Assembly (NCBI GenBank): GCA_012840125.1
Contig: DULZ01000061.1
Coordinates: 1 to 64,000 of the forward strand
Reading direction: 5' to 3'
Source of the DNA: Clostridia bacterium
GTDB lineage: Bacteria > Bacillota > DULZ01
DNA: 64,000 nucleotides
The notes under the pieces are model-generated. The model made no database searches. It saw nothing but the letters and a program-made list of their open reading frames with translations, and had not been told where the DNA came from. This document shows, one piece after another, positions 17,711 through 26,667 of this stretch. A program made the position numbers and the translations under genes. The number at the start of each line of letters is the position of its first letter. Positions within the stretch are counted from its first letter, which is position 1.

Positions 17711-18832
17711 ATGGGCAATATCGGCATTGTGAGAACAGCATATTATTCCCCTGACCGAAAGCCTTGGGTTTTGGAAAGCGGGAAGACACTTCCGGAGCTC
17801 ACCATCGCTTACGAGACTTACGGCACTCTAAACGCAGCCGGCGACAATGGGGTTTTGGTCTGCCATGCCCTGACCGGGGACGCCCATGCCGCCGGCTGGC
17901 ATTCCCCCCAAGACCGAGTGCCGGGTTGGTGGGACCCTTTAATCGGCCCTGGGAGAGCTTTGGACACCGACAAGTACTTTGTCATTTGCTCAAACGTGCT
18001 GGGTGGTTGCAGCGGGACCACCGGCCCCAGTTCCATCAACCCTGTAACCGGCAAACCCTATGGCATGTCTTTTCCCGTGTTCACCATCAGGGACATGGTG
18101 CATGTCCAAAAAGCGTTGCTGGATTATTTAGGAGTCAAGCAGCTGGTCACGGTCATTGGCGGGTCCATGGGCGGGATGCAGGTATTGGAATGGGCGATTC
18201 ATTACCCAGACATGCTGCGTTCGGCCATCCCCATTGCCACCGCCGGCCGCTTGGCTGCCCAGACCATAGCTTATAACCAAACACAGCGGGAAGCAATTTA
18301 CTTGGACCCCAATTGGAAGGAAGGCAATTACTATGAGGGGGAACCCCCGAGACGAGGTTTGGCTTTGGCCCGCATGATTGGAACGATTACCTATAAAAGT
18401 ATTCAAGCCTGGGATAACAAGTTTGCCAGGGCCTTTTCCGGAATGCGTCCGGAAGATTATTACGAATTGCACCAGCGCTTTGAAGTGGAAAACTACTTGT
18501 TGTATCAAGGGGAAAAACTAGTCAAGAGATTTGACGCCAACTGCTATCTGTACCTGACGAAAGCCATGGATCTCCACGACATAGGACACCCGTTTAACAG
18601 TTATGAAGAGGCTTTTAAGCGCATCCGAGTACCTGTATTATCCATTGGGGTATCCAGCGACTTCCTCTATCCCACCTACCAGCAAAAAGAAATCGTCTCG
18701 ATGATTCTCAAAACCGGAGGGCAGGCCTATTACGAGGAGATCCATTCACCCTACGGCCATGACGGCTTCTTGATTGAATTTGGACAGCAAGAGCGCATAA
18801 TCAGCCGCTTCTTAGCACAAATCACAGGTTAA
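17711..18832 (+). CDS. metX: Homoserine O-acetyltransferase
   Basis: MetX acetylates homoserine with acetyl-CoA in the committed step of methionine synthesis. It is an alpha/beta-hydrolase of 373 residues: CHALTGDAHAAGW forms the oxyanion region, the nucleophile is S152 in GGSMGGMQ, and the catalytic Asp and His are seen in SSDFLYP and YGHDGFLIE. It follows metY after an AAGGAG site, so both should respond to the SAM-I riboswitch. The family contains succinyltransferases too; acetyl specificity is inferred from pairing with metY. Confidence 0.93.
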   Translation: MGNIGIVRTAYYSPDRKPWVLESGKTLPELTIAYETYGTLNAAGDNGVLVCHALTGDAHAAGWHSPQDRVPGWWDPLIGPGRALDTDKYFVICSNVLGGCSGTTGPSSINPVTGKPYGMSFPVFTIRDMVHVQKALLDYLGVKQLVTVIGGSMGGMQVLEWAIHYPDMLRSAIPIATAGRLAAQTIAYNQTQREAIYLDPNWKEGNYYEGEPPRRGLALARMIGTITYKSIQAWDNKFARAFSGMRPEDYYELHQRFEVENYLLYQGEKLVKRFDANCYLYLTKAMDLHDIGHPFNSYEEAFKRIRVPVLSIGVSSDFLYPTYQQKEIVSMILKTGGQAYYEEIHSPYGHDGFLIEFGQQERIISRFLAQITG

Positions 18833-18840
18833 AATTCCTG

Positions 18841-18870
18841 TTGCCGTGAGTCTCTCAATGATGCTATAAT
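18841..18870 (+). promoter_or_regulatory. Probable promoter for the ACT protein-hom-thrB-lysC block
   Basis: TTGCCG (18841-18846) and a perfect TATAAT (18865-18870) are 18 bases apart, 53 bases upstream of the next start codon. Confidence 0.6.
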
Positions 18871-18922
18871 GTCTACTGTGTGTAAGCATATGTTTCTCTC
18901 TACTGAACATAGGTGATGCGGT

Positions 18923-19354
18923 ATGACTGACCAATTGTTCTTAGTAAAATCCTCAGCACTGCCCGAGGCCTTGTTAAGAACGGCTCAAGCCAAAGAACTC
19001 CTGGCCCAAGGCAAAGCCCGGACCGTTAACGAAGCCGTCCGGCTTGTGGGCATTAGCCGCAGCGCTTTTTACAAATACAAGGACGGGATTTATCCTTATA
19101 CACCGCCGGCCGAGAGAAAGCTGGTCGGTTTATCCCTACTGTTAAACCACCAAACCGGGGTGTTATCTCGTGTCATCAGTACCATTACTGAACTCGGAGG
19201 CAACATTGTCACGATTAACCAGAATATTCCCGTAAGAGGTGTAGCCAACGTTTCAATTACTACCGAAATTGATCACAACGTCACTTCACCGGACCACCTG
19301 GTGTCTTGTTTAGCCTCCGTTAAGGGGGTTTCCAAGGTAGAAATTGTCAGCTGA
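18923..19354 (+). CDS. ACT domain protein of the UPF0735/PheB family
   Basis: This 143-residue protein combines an N-terminal helix-turn-helix-like stretch (ELLAQGKARTVNEAVRLVG, then SRSAFYKYKDGIYPY) with a C-terminal ACT domain (residues about 68-143, including GVLSRVISTITELGGNIVTI). It matches the PheB/UPF0735 family, whose members are thought to be amino-acid-responsive regulators; the old chorismate mutase label is unsupported by the sequence. It is placed first in a block with hom, thrB and lysC, so sensing an aspartate-family amino acid is a reasonable inference. Confidence 0.85.
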   Translation: MTDQLFLVKSSALPEALLRTAQAKELLAQGKARTVNEAVRLVGISRSAFYKYKDGIYPYTPPAERKLVGLSLLLNHQTGVLSRVISTITELGGNIVTINQNIPVRGVANVSITTEIDHNVTSPDHLVSCLASVKGVSKVEIVS

Positions 19355-19379
19355 TATATGGTAGGAGGGAACGATAAAA

Positions 19380-20672
19380 TTGGATACAATCAGAATTGGG
19401 CTGCTGGGCTGCGGGGTTGTCGGCTCGGGCGTTGTGAAACAGTTAATGTCCAATCAAGACAACATTGCCTTGAAGACAGGCTGTCAACTGGAAATAAAAA
19501 AGATCCTGGTGCGGGACCTGACCAAGCAACGTCCACATGAAATACCTGCGGAGCTGTTCACTGCCGATGTCAACGACATATTGGAAGACCCCGAGATTCA
19601 AATCGTCATTGAATTGATCGGCGGTATTGAACCGGCCAAAAGCTATGTTGTCACTGCCCTCCAGAAAGGAAAAAACATCGTAACGGCTAACAAAGACCTT
19701 CTGGCTGCCCATGGCAAGGAACTATTTGATGCGGCAGCGGAAAACGGAAAGGATTTGCGTTTTGAAGCCAGTGTCGCGGGGGGCATCCCCATTATTCAAC
19801 CATTGAAAGAATCCCTGGCGGGTAACCGGATTCACCGGGTAATGGGGATTATTAACGGGACCACCAATTATATACTGACTAAAATGACCGCGGCAGGAAA
19901 GGAATTTGCTGAAGCATTACAAGAAGCACAAGCATTGGGATATGCGGAAGCGGATCCTTCGGCCGATATCGACGGCCTGGATGCAGCCAGGAAAATTGCC
20001 ATCTTAGCTTCCATTGCTTTCCAAACGAGAGTCTCCGTCAACGAAGTCTATGTGGAAGGTATTAGGTCCATTTCCCAACTAGATATTGCGTACGCCAGGG
20101 AATTGGGCTACAGCATCAAGCTCTTGGGATTGGCCCAGGAAGTAGACGGTGAGATAGAGGTCCGGGTGCATCCTGTGATGATTCCCGCCTCCCATCCCCT
20201 GGCAGCAGTGAACGATGTATATAATGCTGTGTTCGTGGAAGGAGATGCGGTAGGGCAAACCATGTTTTTCGGCCCAGGAGCCGGGCAAATGCCCACGGCC
20301 AGCTCCGTGGTAGGGGACGTCATGGCCATTGCCAAGAACATTAAGCTGGGTGTTACCGGGCAGCTAACCGGCTGTACTTGTTTCTATCAAAAGAGAATCC
20401 GGCCTATCGGCCAGGTGCGGTCTTCGTATTATTTGCGGTTACTGGTTCGCGATCAACCCGGGGTGCTGGCCAACATAGCCGGAGTTTTGGCGGAAAACCA
20501 GGTGAGCATTGCGTCGGTTCTGCAAAAGCGCACCATAGGGAATTCTGCTGAGATTGTAATTATTACCCATCAAGTCATGGAAGCAGGTTTCAACAATGCC
20601 ATGAGCATGATTAAGAACATCCCTACCGTCGAACAAGTCAACAGTATCATCCGCGTAGAAACCGGTACCTAA
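19380..20672 (+). CDS. hom: Homoserine dehydrogenase
   Basis: Hom reduces aspartate semialdehyde to homoserine, the branch point to threonine and methionine. The 430-residue protein has the NAD(P) loop GLLGCGVVGSGVV (7-19), TANKDLLAAHG, the catalytic region ASVAGGIPII, GIINGTTNYIL and AEADPSADIDGLDAARK, then a C-terminal ACT domain (about 350-425) for feedback control. I accept the TTG at 19380 preceded by GGAGGG. It links the upstream met genes and the downstream thrB-lysC genes functionally. Confidence 0.96.
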   Translation: MDTIRIGLLGCGVVGSGVVKQLMSNQDNIALKTGCQLEIKKILVRDLTKQRPHEIPAELFTADVNDILEDPEIQIVIELIGGIEPAKSYVVTALQKGKNIVTANKDLLAAHGKELFDAAAENGKDLRFEASVAGGIPIIQPLKESLAGNRIHRVMGIINGTTNYILTKMTAAGKEFAEALQEAQALGYAEADPSADIDGLDAARKIAILASIAFQTRVSVNEVYVEGIRSISQLDIAYARELGYSIKLLGLAQEVDGEIEVRVHPVMIPASHPLAAVNDVYNAVFVEGDAVGQTMFFGPGAGQMPTASSVVGDVMAIAKNIKLGVTGQLTGCTCFYQKRIRPIGQVRSSYYLRLLVRDQPGVLANIAGVLAENQVSIASVLQKRTIGNSAEIVIITHQVMEAGFNNAMSMIKNIPTVEQVNSIIRVETGT

Positions 20673-20747
20673 AACCGCTCACCCTTCGCAAACACTGAGT
20701 GTATAATAGTTGTGGTTGGTACATGTAATAATATGGAGGAAATACTA

Positions 20748-21656
20748 ATGGTTTTAGTTAGCGTTCCAGCAACAACCGCTAATCTCGGCCCCGGGTTTGA
20801 TGTGCTTGGATTAGCTTTAAACCTGTACAATTTCGTGGAAATGCGCTTATCTTCCCGAGGTTTAACCATTGAAGTGGAAGGGGAGGGGAAAGCCAGCATT
20901 CCCACCGATGACCGCAATATTGTGTTCCAAGCCGCCCGAAAAGTTTGGAACAAATGCGGTTTTGCCTATCCCGGATTGCACATCAAACTGTCAAATAATA
21001 TTCCTTTGGCTCGTGGTCTTGGTTCCAGTGCCGCTGCCATCACCGGCGGCATTGTAGCCGCCAACGCCTTGGCCGGCTACCCGCTGTCTACCACGGAGCT
21101 GCTGAAATTGGCTTCAGAATTCGAAGGACATCCCGACAATGTAGCTCCCGCCTTACTGGGAGGTCTGGTGATGAGCATTGTGGACGGTGCTCACATTTAT
21201 GCCCATAAGATTGAAATCAGGCCGGACATCAGGATCGGCGCTGTCATCCCGCATTTCCCTCTATCCACCAAGAAGGGGCGCCAGCTGCTGCCGAAACAAG
21301 TGCCTTTAGAGGATGCGGTATATAATATCAGCCGCACGGCTTTTCTCATTACGGCTTTCCTTCAAGACCGGCTTGATTTGTTGACCTATGGGATGCAAGA
21401 CAAACTCCACCAGCCGTACCGTTCTTCCGTGATCCCGGGCATGGAACAGGCGCTGCAAAGAGCCAGAGCGGCCGGAGCTCAGGGAGTGGCCTTGAGCGGT
21501 TCCGGGCCTACCCTGGTAGCCTTTTGTGGGGAGCATAATATTGATGAGGTATGTCATGCCATGGAAACCGCTTTTCAGGAACAAGGGATTGAGGTATCGA
21601 TCATGAAACTATTACCCGACAATCAAGGGGCGCGGGTAATCAATGGGGGTTATTGA
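20748..21656 (+). CDS. thrB: Homoserine kinase
   Basis: ThrB phosphorylates homoserine for threonine synthesis. It is a GHMP kinase of 302 residues from ATG 20748: the N-terminus VSVPATTANLGPGFDVLGLA, the ATP-binding GLGSSAAAITGG and the C-terminal GVALSGSGPTLVAF are all present. The ATG follows TGGAGGAAA; the longer open frame from 20712 lacks a good ribosome site. A TATAAT box at 20702-20707 may add a weak internal promoter, but no matching -35 is clear. Threonine synthase (thrC) is not adjacent. Confidence 0.95.
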   Translation: MVLVSVPATTANLGPGFDVLGLALNLYNFVEMRLSSRGLTIEVEGEGKASIPTDDRNIVFQAARKVWNKCGFAYPGLHIKLSNNIPLARGLGSSAAAITGGIVAANALAGYPLSTTELLKLASEFEGHPDNVAPALLGGLVMSIVDGAHIYAHKIEIRPDIRIGAVIPHFPLSTKKGRQLLPKQVPLEDAVYNISRTAFLITAFLQDRLDLLTYGMQDKLHQPYRSSVIPGMEQALQRARAAGAQGVALSGSGPTLVAFCGEHNIDEVCHAMETAFQEQGIEVSIMKLLPDNQGARVINGGY

Positions 21657-21661
21657 ACAAG

Positions 21662-22897
21662 ATGAGTTTAGTGGTACAGAAATTTGGTGGTTCCTCAGTA
21701 GCAAATGCTGAAAGAATTAAGAATGTAGCGAAAAGAGTCATTGAGTATAAGAGTCAAGGCCATCAAGTGATCACCGTGGTTTCGGCCATGGGAGATTCTA
21801 CTGACGAACTGATTGAACTGGCCAGGCAGATCAATGCAGACCCTTCGCCGCGGGAGATGGATATGCTCCTCGCCACCGGTGAACAGGTTTCCATCGCTTT
21901 GCTGGCCATGGCCATTGAAGCCGAGGGTTACAAGGTGATTTCTTTGACGGGTCCTCAAGCCGGGATCAAGACCGACGCCACCCACGGAAAGGCCAAAATC
22001 CTGGATGTGGACACGAAAAGATTGGAAGCCGAGTTGTCCCGCGGTAATATCATTATCGTAGCAGGTTTTCAAGGAATATCTGAGGACAATGATATTACCA
22101 CTCTGGGCCGCGGCGGTTCCGATACCACAGCCGTAGCGTTGGCCGCTGCTCTTAACGCTGACGTTTGCGAGATATACACGGATGTTGACGGTGTTTACAC
22201 TTCAGATCCCAGAGTGGTCCCTAACGCCGCCAAGCTACCTTACGTGTCTTACGATGAGATGTTGGAGTTGGCCAGCCTGGGAGCGGTAGTGCTGCAACCT
22301 CGTGCGGTAGAATTTGCCAAGTTGACCAACGTTAAACTTCACGTCCGGAGCAGTTTCAATCACACCGAAGGCACCATTGTTCAGGAGGTTGATGAGAATA
22401 TGGAAAGAGCGATGGTTGTAACCGGGGTTGCCTGTGACAAGAACGTAACGAAGATTGCCGTTTTCGGCGTACCAGACAGGCCCGGTATCGCGTACCAATT
22501 GTTCAATGCCCTGGCTGGGGAAAATATTAATGTGGACATGATCATCCAAAGCCATGAAAAAGACGAAAGGAACGACATTTCCTTTACGGTAACCCGCGAT
22601 GACAAGAAACATGCGGTAGCGATTGCCAAGAAAGTGGCGGACGAGATCGGCGCCGAGGGTGTGTCCTTTGATGACACCGTGGCGAAGGTCAGTATTGTAG
22701 GAGCCGGAATGACGACGAATCCGGGTGTCGCCGCTAAGATGTTTGAGGTGTTATATAAGCAAAACATCAACATCCAGATGATTTCCACCTCGGAGATTAA
22801 GATTTCCTGTGTCATTGACGAACAACAAGCAGACAGTGCCGTGGTGGCATTGCACGAAGCTTTTGGATTGGACCAACTTAATTTCATAAAGCCTTGA
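21662..22897 (+). CDS. lysC: Aspartate kinase
   Basis: LysC phosphorylates aspartate, the entry to the lysine, threonine and methionine pathways. The 411-residue protein begins MSLVVQKFGGSSVANAERI, has GRGGSDTTAVALAAAL for substrate binding, and ends in two ACT domains (about residues 265-405) for feedback inhibition. I chose ATG 21662 by family N-terminus; a TTG at 21653 overlaps the thrB stop (TTGA) and is possible. Internal in-frame starts that would give a separate beta subunit were not resolved. Confidence 0.95.
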   Translation: MSLVVQKFGGSSVANAERIKNVAKRVIEYKSQGHQVITVVSAMGDSTDELIELARQINADPSPREMDMLLATGEQVSIALLAMAIEAEGYKVISLTGPQAGIKTDATHGKAKILDVDTKRLEAELSRGNIIIVAGFQGISEDNDITTLGRGGSDTTAVALAAALNADVCEIYTDVDGVYTSDPRVVPNAAKLPYVSYDEMLELASLGAVVLQPRAVEFAKLTNVKLHVRSSFNHTEGTIVQEVDENMERAMVVTGVACDKNVTKIAVFGVPDRPGIAYQLFNALAGENINVDMIIQSHEKDERNDISFTVTRDDKKHAVAIAKKVADEIGAEGVSFDDTVAKVSIVGAGMTTNPGVAAKMFEVLYKQNINIQMISTSEIKISCVIDEQQADSAVVALHEAFGLDQLNFIKP

Positions 22898-22922
22898 CAT
22901 AAGCCGCAAAACAGTGTATTAT
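22894..22922 (+). promoter_or_regulatory. Strong sigma-A promoter for tRNA-Pro
   Basis: TTGACA (22894-22899) and TATTAT (22917-22922) with a 17-base spacer, overlapping the lysC stop codon and ending 9 bases before the tRNA. Confidence 0.85.
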
Positions 22923-22931
22923 ACTGGTTGT

Positions 22932-23008
22932 CGGGGCGTGGCTCAGCTTGGTAGAGCGCTACCTTGGGGTGGTAGAGGTCGCTGGTTCAAATCCAGTCGC
23001 TCCGACCA
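22932..23008 (+). tRNA. tRNA-Pro (anticodon GGG)
   Basis: A 77-base cloverleaf: acceptor CGGGGCG with CGCTCCG (one G-U pair), anticodon arm CTACC-TTGGGGT-GGTAG giving GGG, T arm GGTTCAAATCC, and an encoded CCA end. It has its own promoter directly after lysC. Confidence 0.95.
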
Positions 23009-23092
23009 TTTCTTTAATGAGACCTAATGGGTTTTTGGCAAAGTCCAAAAGCCCTTTTTCATTGGTTGCGTAAGGCGAAATGAGCATGCAAG

Positions 23093-23134
23093 AAGGTCGC
23101 TGTCCCCTAAACGTTGGGGGGCAGCGGCCTTTTT
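23093..23134 (+). terminator. Strong intrinsic terminator after tRNA-Pro
   Basis: GGTCGCTGTCCCC (23095-23107) pairs with GGGGGGCAGCGGCC (about 23116-23129) with two G-U pairs, followed by five T residues. The 85 bases between the tRNA and this hairpin hold no gene that I can see. Confidence 0.8.
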
Positions 23135-23244
23135 GCTTGTTTCGTTTATATTTGCGCCCCGGGCGACCACATGAAACATCGGCGTGTTTTTTTCGTTTCT
23201 TAGGGGATGATATATACTAGCTGGCAAAATAAGGAGAGACCTAT

Positions 23245-24402
23245 ATGGCACCTGTCAAAGTAGCGATCCTTACCCGCCCCGTGCAGGGCGGTATGCAAAA
23301 ACATGTCTTGCAATTACTGCGGCATCTTGATCGTGACCGGTTTGACATCCATTGCATCGGTCCCTCTGGGTTGGCCCAAGCCGTTCATGGCTTTGCCATA
23401 CCTCATTTGCATCTTGATATAAATGAGAGATTGCATCCCGTGGGCAAGGCGCAAGAAATTGGCAGGTTGGTTTCCTACCTGCAGGAACATCAAATTCAAA
23501 TCCTTCATTGCCATGGAGTACAGGCCAGTCTGGTGGGCCGGCTGGCGGCCAGGTTGTCTCGCACGCCGGTAGTCATCTGCACCTATCACAATCTTATTTA
23601 TGACCGTCCCTACCCAGCCTGGCAAAAACACTTGATAGCCATGAGCAATCGCCTGTTAAATTCCAACACCTACCAATTCATCGCGGTCTCCCAAGCCCTA
23701 AAACGGCAGTTAGTCGAACAGGAACGCATCTCACCGGATCAGATTGAAGTAATATACAACGGATTGGAGACAGAAGCCTTTCTGGATGAGAGACTCTTAA
23801 ATCGATCCCTGTCTACGACCGGAAAACAGGTCATTGGTATGATGGGCCGCCTGGTAGAGGAAAAAGGTGCTGATTTATTCCTTCAATGCGCTTGCTTCAT
23901 CAAAGAAAGTAAACCGGAAGCCGAGTTCTGGGTGGCCGGGGACGGACCCGAGCGGGGTAGGCTGGAGCAAAGAGCGGCGGAACTAGGTCTGCTGCCCAAC
24001 ATGAAGTTTTTCGGCATGCATGAGCGTCCAGTCCAACTCCTTGATGCTCTGGATGTGATAGTGGTCCCTTCCCGTACCGAAGGTTTTTCTATAGTCACGT
24101 TGGAAGCCATGGCCAGAGCAAAACCGGTGGTGGCTTTCCGAGTAGGGGCACTGCCGGAACTCATCATTCCCGGTCACACAGGCATACTGATTCCTCCATA
24201 CGACACTTATCGCTTGTCACAAGCAGTGATACGCTTGCTTGATGAGCCTGCCTATGCTGCATATTTAGGATTCAATGGCTACTTGAGAGCCAAACAAAAC
24301 TTTACCGTCCAAAACATGATTGCGCAAACGGAAGCTGTTTACCAAAAGGCACTGGCAAACTTGGAGAAGGGGAGGACGGATTCCCTTGCGGCTACAACTT
24401 AA
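23245..24402 (+). CDS. Glycosyltransferase, GT4 family
   Basis: This is a 385-residue GT-B glycosyltransferase. The N-terminal domain has TRPVQGGMQKHVLQLLRHL (acceptor side, with the Gly-rich loop), and the C-terminal domain has IGMMGRLVEEKGAD, VAGDGPERGRLE and the donor-binding EX7E-type motif in PSRTEGFSIVTLEAMA. The donor and acceptor cannot be told. It overlaps by 17 bases a gene for a large membrane protein with a phosphatase-like domain, so the two probably act on the same cell-surface glycan or lipid. Confidence 0.88.
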   Translation: MAPVKVAILTRPVQGGMQKHVLQLLRHLDRDRFDIHCIGPSGLAQAVHGFAIPHLHLDINERLHPVGKAQEIGRLVSYLQEHQIQILHCHGVQASLVGRLAARLSRTPVVICTYHNLIYDRPYPAWQKHLIAMSNRLLNSNTYQFIAVSQALKRQLVEQERISPDQIEVIYNGLETEAFLDERLLNRSLSTTGKQVIGMMGRLVEEKGADLFLQCACFIKESKPEAEFWVAGDGPERGRLEQRAAELGLLPNMKFFGMHERPVQLLDALDVIVVPSRTEGFSIVTLEAMARAKPVVAFRVGALPELIIPGHTGILIPPYDTYRLSQAVIRLLDEPAYAAYLGFNGYLRAKQNFTVQNMIAQTEAVYQKALANLEKGRTDSLAATT

Positions 24403-26593
24403 GAGAGCATTAGCCCTGGCTATGGTTGCTTGCAGTCTTGTTTGGCATGCTTTCCCGGAGGCGGCCCAAGGCAAACCAGACAAACAAGTGATTTTTGTGA
24501 TGGCTGATTATTTAACTTTAAATGACTTGTTGTCAGAAGAGGCCGTATTCCTGCAGGAAGCAGCTCTCAAGAGTACCGTTGGCCTCATGAATACCAATAC
24601 AGCCCATAGTACCCGCACCCATCCCCACACCCATGCCACGATCAGCGCCGGCAGGCCGGCGGTGGGGGGACCCGGTTATGTGCTGGCTTACCCGGCCCGG
24701 GAAAGGATGGATGGAGAAACAGCAGGATCCCTTTATACCAGATATACGGGTAATACACCTAAAGAAACTGATGTGCTGGTGCTCAATTGGCCCCAGATCC
24801 AGCGCGCCAACGGAAACCTGCGCCCGCCTGCACCATTACCCGGCTTATTGGGGGAGAAACTGAAGGATGCCGGTCTATCCGTAGCGATTTTGGGCAACTC
24901 TGACACTCCGGCTGCGGTCCATCGCCCGGCAGGACTGATTGCCAGCGATCTCGAGGGCATTATACCATCCGGTCAAGTCGGCGGAGACATTACCCGTCCT
25001 GCGAAGGGCTTTCTCCCTTTTCGTACCGACTACCAAGCGCTGTTGGAGCAAACACTGGCGACTTTGGAAACCGCCAGCTTGGTAGTCATCGACACCGGAG
25101 ACCTGTTCCGGCTTGAAAGCACCCGGCATTACGGTTCTGAAGACGTGGTGCTGCGAGACCGGAAGACTATTATCAAAGATATCAATGACTTTTACCATGA
25201 GCTATACCAGAGGGTGAATCCGGAGAACACCCTTTTGATCCTGGCTTCAACCACGCCATCCCCGGCCCAGTTACAGCAAAAGGACTTTCTAGTGCCAATA
25301 ATCATCTCAAACAGCCGGTTAGCACCTGGGCTCGTATACAGCAATACCACCCGCAGGCCCGGCTTGATCACTAATACAGACTTAACAGCCAGTATTCTGG
25401 CCTTTTTGGGCATTGAGCCCACGCCGCAGGTAACCGGCCAACCAGTCTCAGGTGTGTCTTTTGACCGGGGAAACCCCTGGCGTTATCTTGCGGAGATGCA
25501 CGAAGAAATGCTGTTCACTTACCAAAATCGTCCCAACATCATTAAGCCTTATATAGGTCTCCAGATCATAACCATCTTTGGTGCTATTCCCATGTTCTTT
25601 AAGCCACATAAAGCTATTCCTTATTACCGGTACCTGCTGGTTCTCATGGCAGCCGGCCCGGCGGCTCTTTTACTGGTAGAACTGTTCACCCATGAAAACC
25701 TTGTTGTATATAGTATAATATTAGCATTATTGGCTGCCTTACTGGCTTTATTGTGCAACGGCCTGTTTCCCGATAGAAGTATTCGCCCGTTTGTCCTGTT
25801 AAGCATGCTCACGGCAGGGTTAATCATTGCCGATCTTGCTGCCGGTTCGTTCTTGATGAAACAGTCTTTATTGGGCTACGATCCCATTGCCGGGGCACGT
25901 TATTACGGTATTGGCAATGAATACATGGGAGTGTTAGTAGGTTCCTCTTTTATGGGATTTGGTGTATATTTCCATGAACGGAAAGCACCCATCAGTATAC
26001 TCCTTAGCATAGTCTATTTTAGCTTGCTAATCTGGCTTATGTTCGCCGCAGATTTCGGCACCAACCTAGGAGGTACCATCACTTTACTGGTGGCCTGCGG
26101 CTGTTGGTTTTGGCGCTGGCAAAAAGACAATATAAAACAACACTTCGGCTATTCATGTCTTCTGTGCCTGGTCATCTTAGGTTTCGTCATCACTGTCGGT
26201 TTGGGATTCCAGCATGACCGGCCTTCTCACATCGGGAGAACGGTACAATTGGTGCAGCAAGAAGGGCTTCAGGAGCTCTGGTACATCATGCTGCGAAAAC
26301 TGGAAATGAATTTAAAGTTGATTCGCTATACACCTTGGACGAAAGTCTTCCTGGCAGCTTTACTGGCTGTGGGAATCTTGTTGTACAAACCGGCCGGTTT
26401 CATGAAACGATTATTTGACAAACGCCGACCCATCTATGAAGCCTCCATCGCCATACTATTAGGAAGTATGACCGCTTTGGTATGGAACGATTCAGGCATT
26501 GTAGCCGCAGCGACCGCCATGATTTTCTGCGTTTACCCTTTGTTGAGTCTAGCCTTAAGTGACATTGACGGGCAGCGGAGAAAGATAAGCTAA
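24386..26593 (+). CDS. Membrane protein with N-terminal alkaline-phosphatase-like ectodomain; family not recognised
   Basis: I do not recognise this protein. From TTG 24386 (11 bases after GGGGAGG) it has 735 residues. A signal-like helix (about 6-27) is followed by about 350 extracytoplasmic residues with an alkaline phosphatase-like pattern: VIFVMADYLTLNDL, a His/Thr-rich THPHTHATISAGRPA, VVIDTGDLF, LLILASTTPSP and TDLTASILAFLGIEP. From about residue 388 there are about ten hydrophobic helices; conserved-looking loops are ARYYGIGNEYMG, DFGTNLGGT and WNDSGIVAAAT. The order (enzyme domain first, membrane domain last) is the reverse of LtaS- or EptA-type phosphotransferases. It overlaps the GT4 gene. 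A role in surface polymer synthesis or transfer is inference. Confidence 0.7.
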   Translation: MRLQLKRALALAMVACSLVWHAFPEAAQGKPDKQVIFVMADYLTLNDLLSEEAVFLQEAALKSTVGLMNTNTAHSTRTHPHTHATISAGRPAVGGPGYVLAYPARERMDGETAGSLYTRYTGNTPKETDVLVLNWPQIQRANGNLRPPAPLPGLLGEKLKDAGLSVAILGNSDTPAAVHRPAGLIASDLEGIIPSGQVGGDITRPAKGFLPFRTDYQALLEQTLATLETASLVVIDTGDLFRLESTRHYGSEDVVLRDRKTIIKDINDFYHELYQRVNPENTLLILASTTPSPAQLQQKDFLVPIIISNSRLAPGLVYSNTTRRPGLITNTDLTASILAFLGIEPTPQVTGQPVSGVSFDRGNPWRYLAEMHEEMLFTYQNRPNIIKPYIGLQIITIFGAIPMFFKPHKAIPYYRYLLVLMAAGPAALLLVELFTHENLVVYSIILALLAALLALLCNGLFPDRSIRPFVLLSMLTAGLIIADLAAGSFLMKQSLLGYDPIAGARYYGIGNEYMGVLVGSSFMGFGVYFHERKAPISILLSIVYFSLLIWLMFAADFGTNLGGTITLLVACGCWFWRWQKDNIKQHFGYSCLLCLVILGFVITVGLGFQHDRPSHIGRTVQLVQQEGLQELWYIMLRKLEMNLKLIRYTPWTKVFLAALLAVGILLYKPAGFMKRLFDKRRPIYEASIAILLGSMTALVWNDSGIVAAATAMIFCVYPLLSLALSDIDGQRRKIS

Positions 26594-26604
26594 GTAGAAT
26601 TTTG

Positions 26605-26633
26605 TTGACAAACATTATCGAGGTGATTACAAT
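26605..26633 (+). promoter_or_regulatory. Sigma-A promoter for speH
   Basis: TTGACA (26605-26610) and TACAAT (26628-26633) with a 17-base spacer, 35 bases before speH. Confidence 0.8.
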
Positions 26634-26667
26634 TGAATTTGATTGATATAAAAAGGAGGAATGATAA

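Noticed and set aside
17764-18276. A 170-codon open frame on the plus strand
   Set aside because: It is an alternative frame inside metX; the product is rich in His, Arg and Pro and has no motif.
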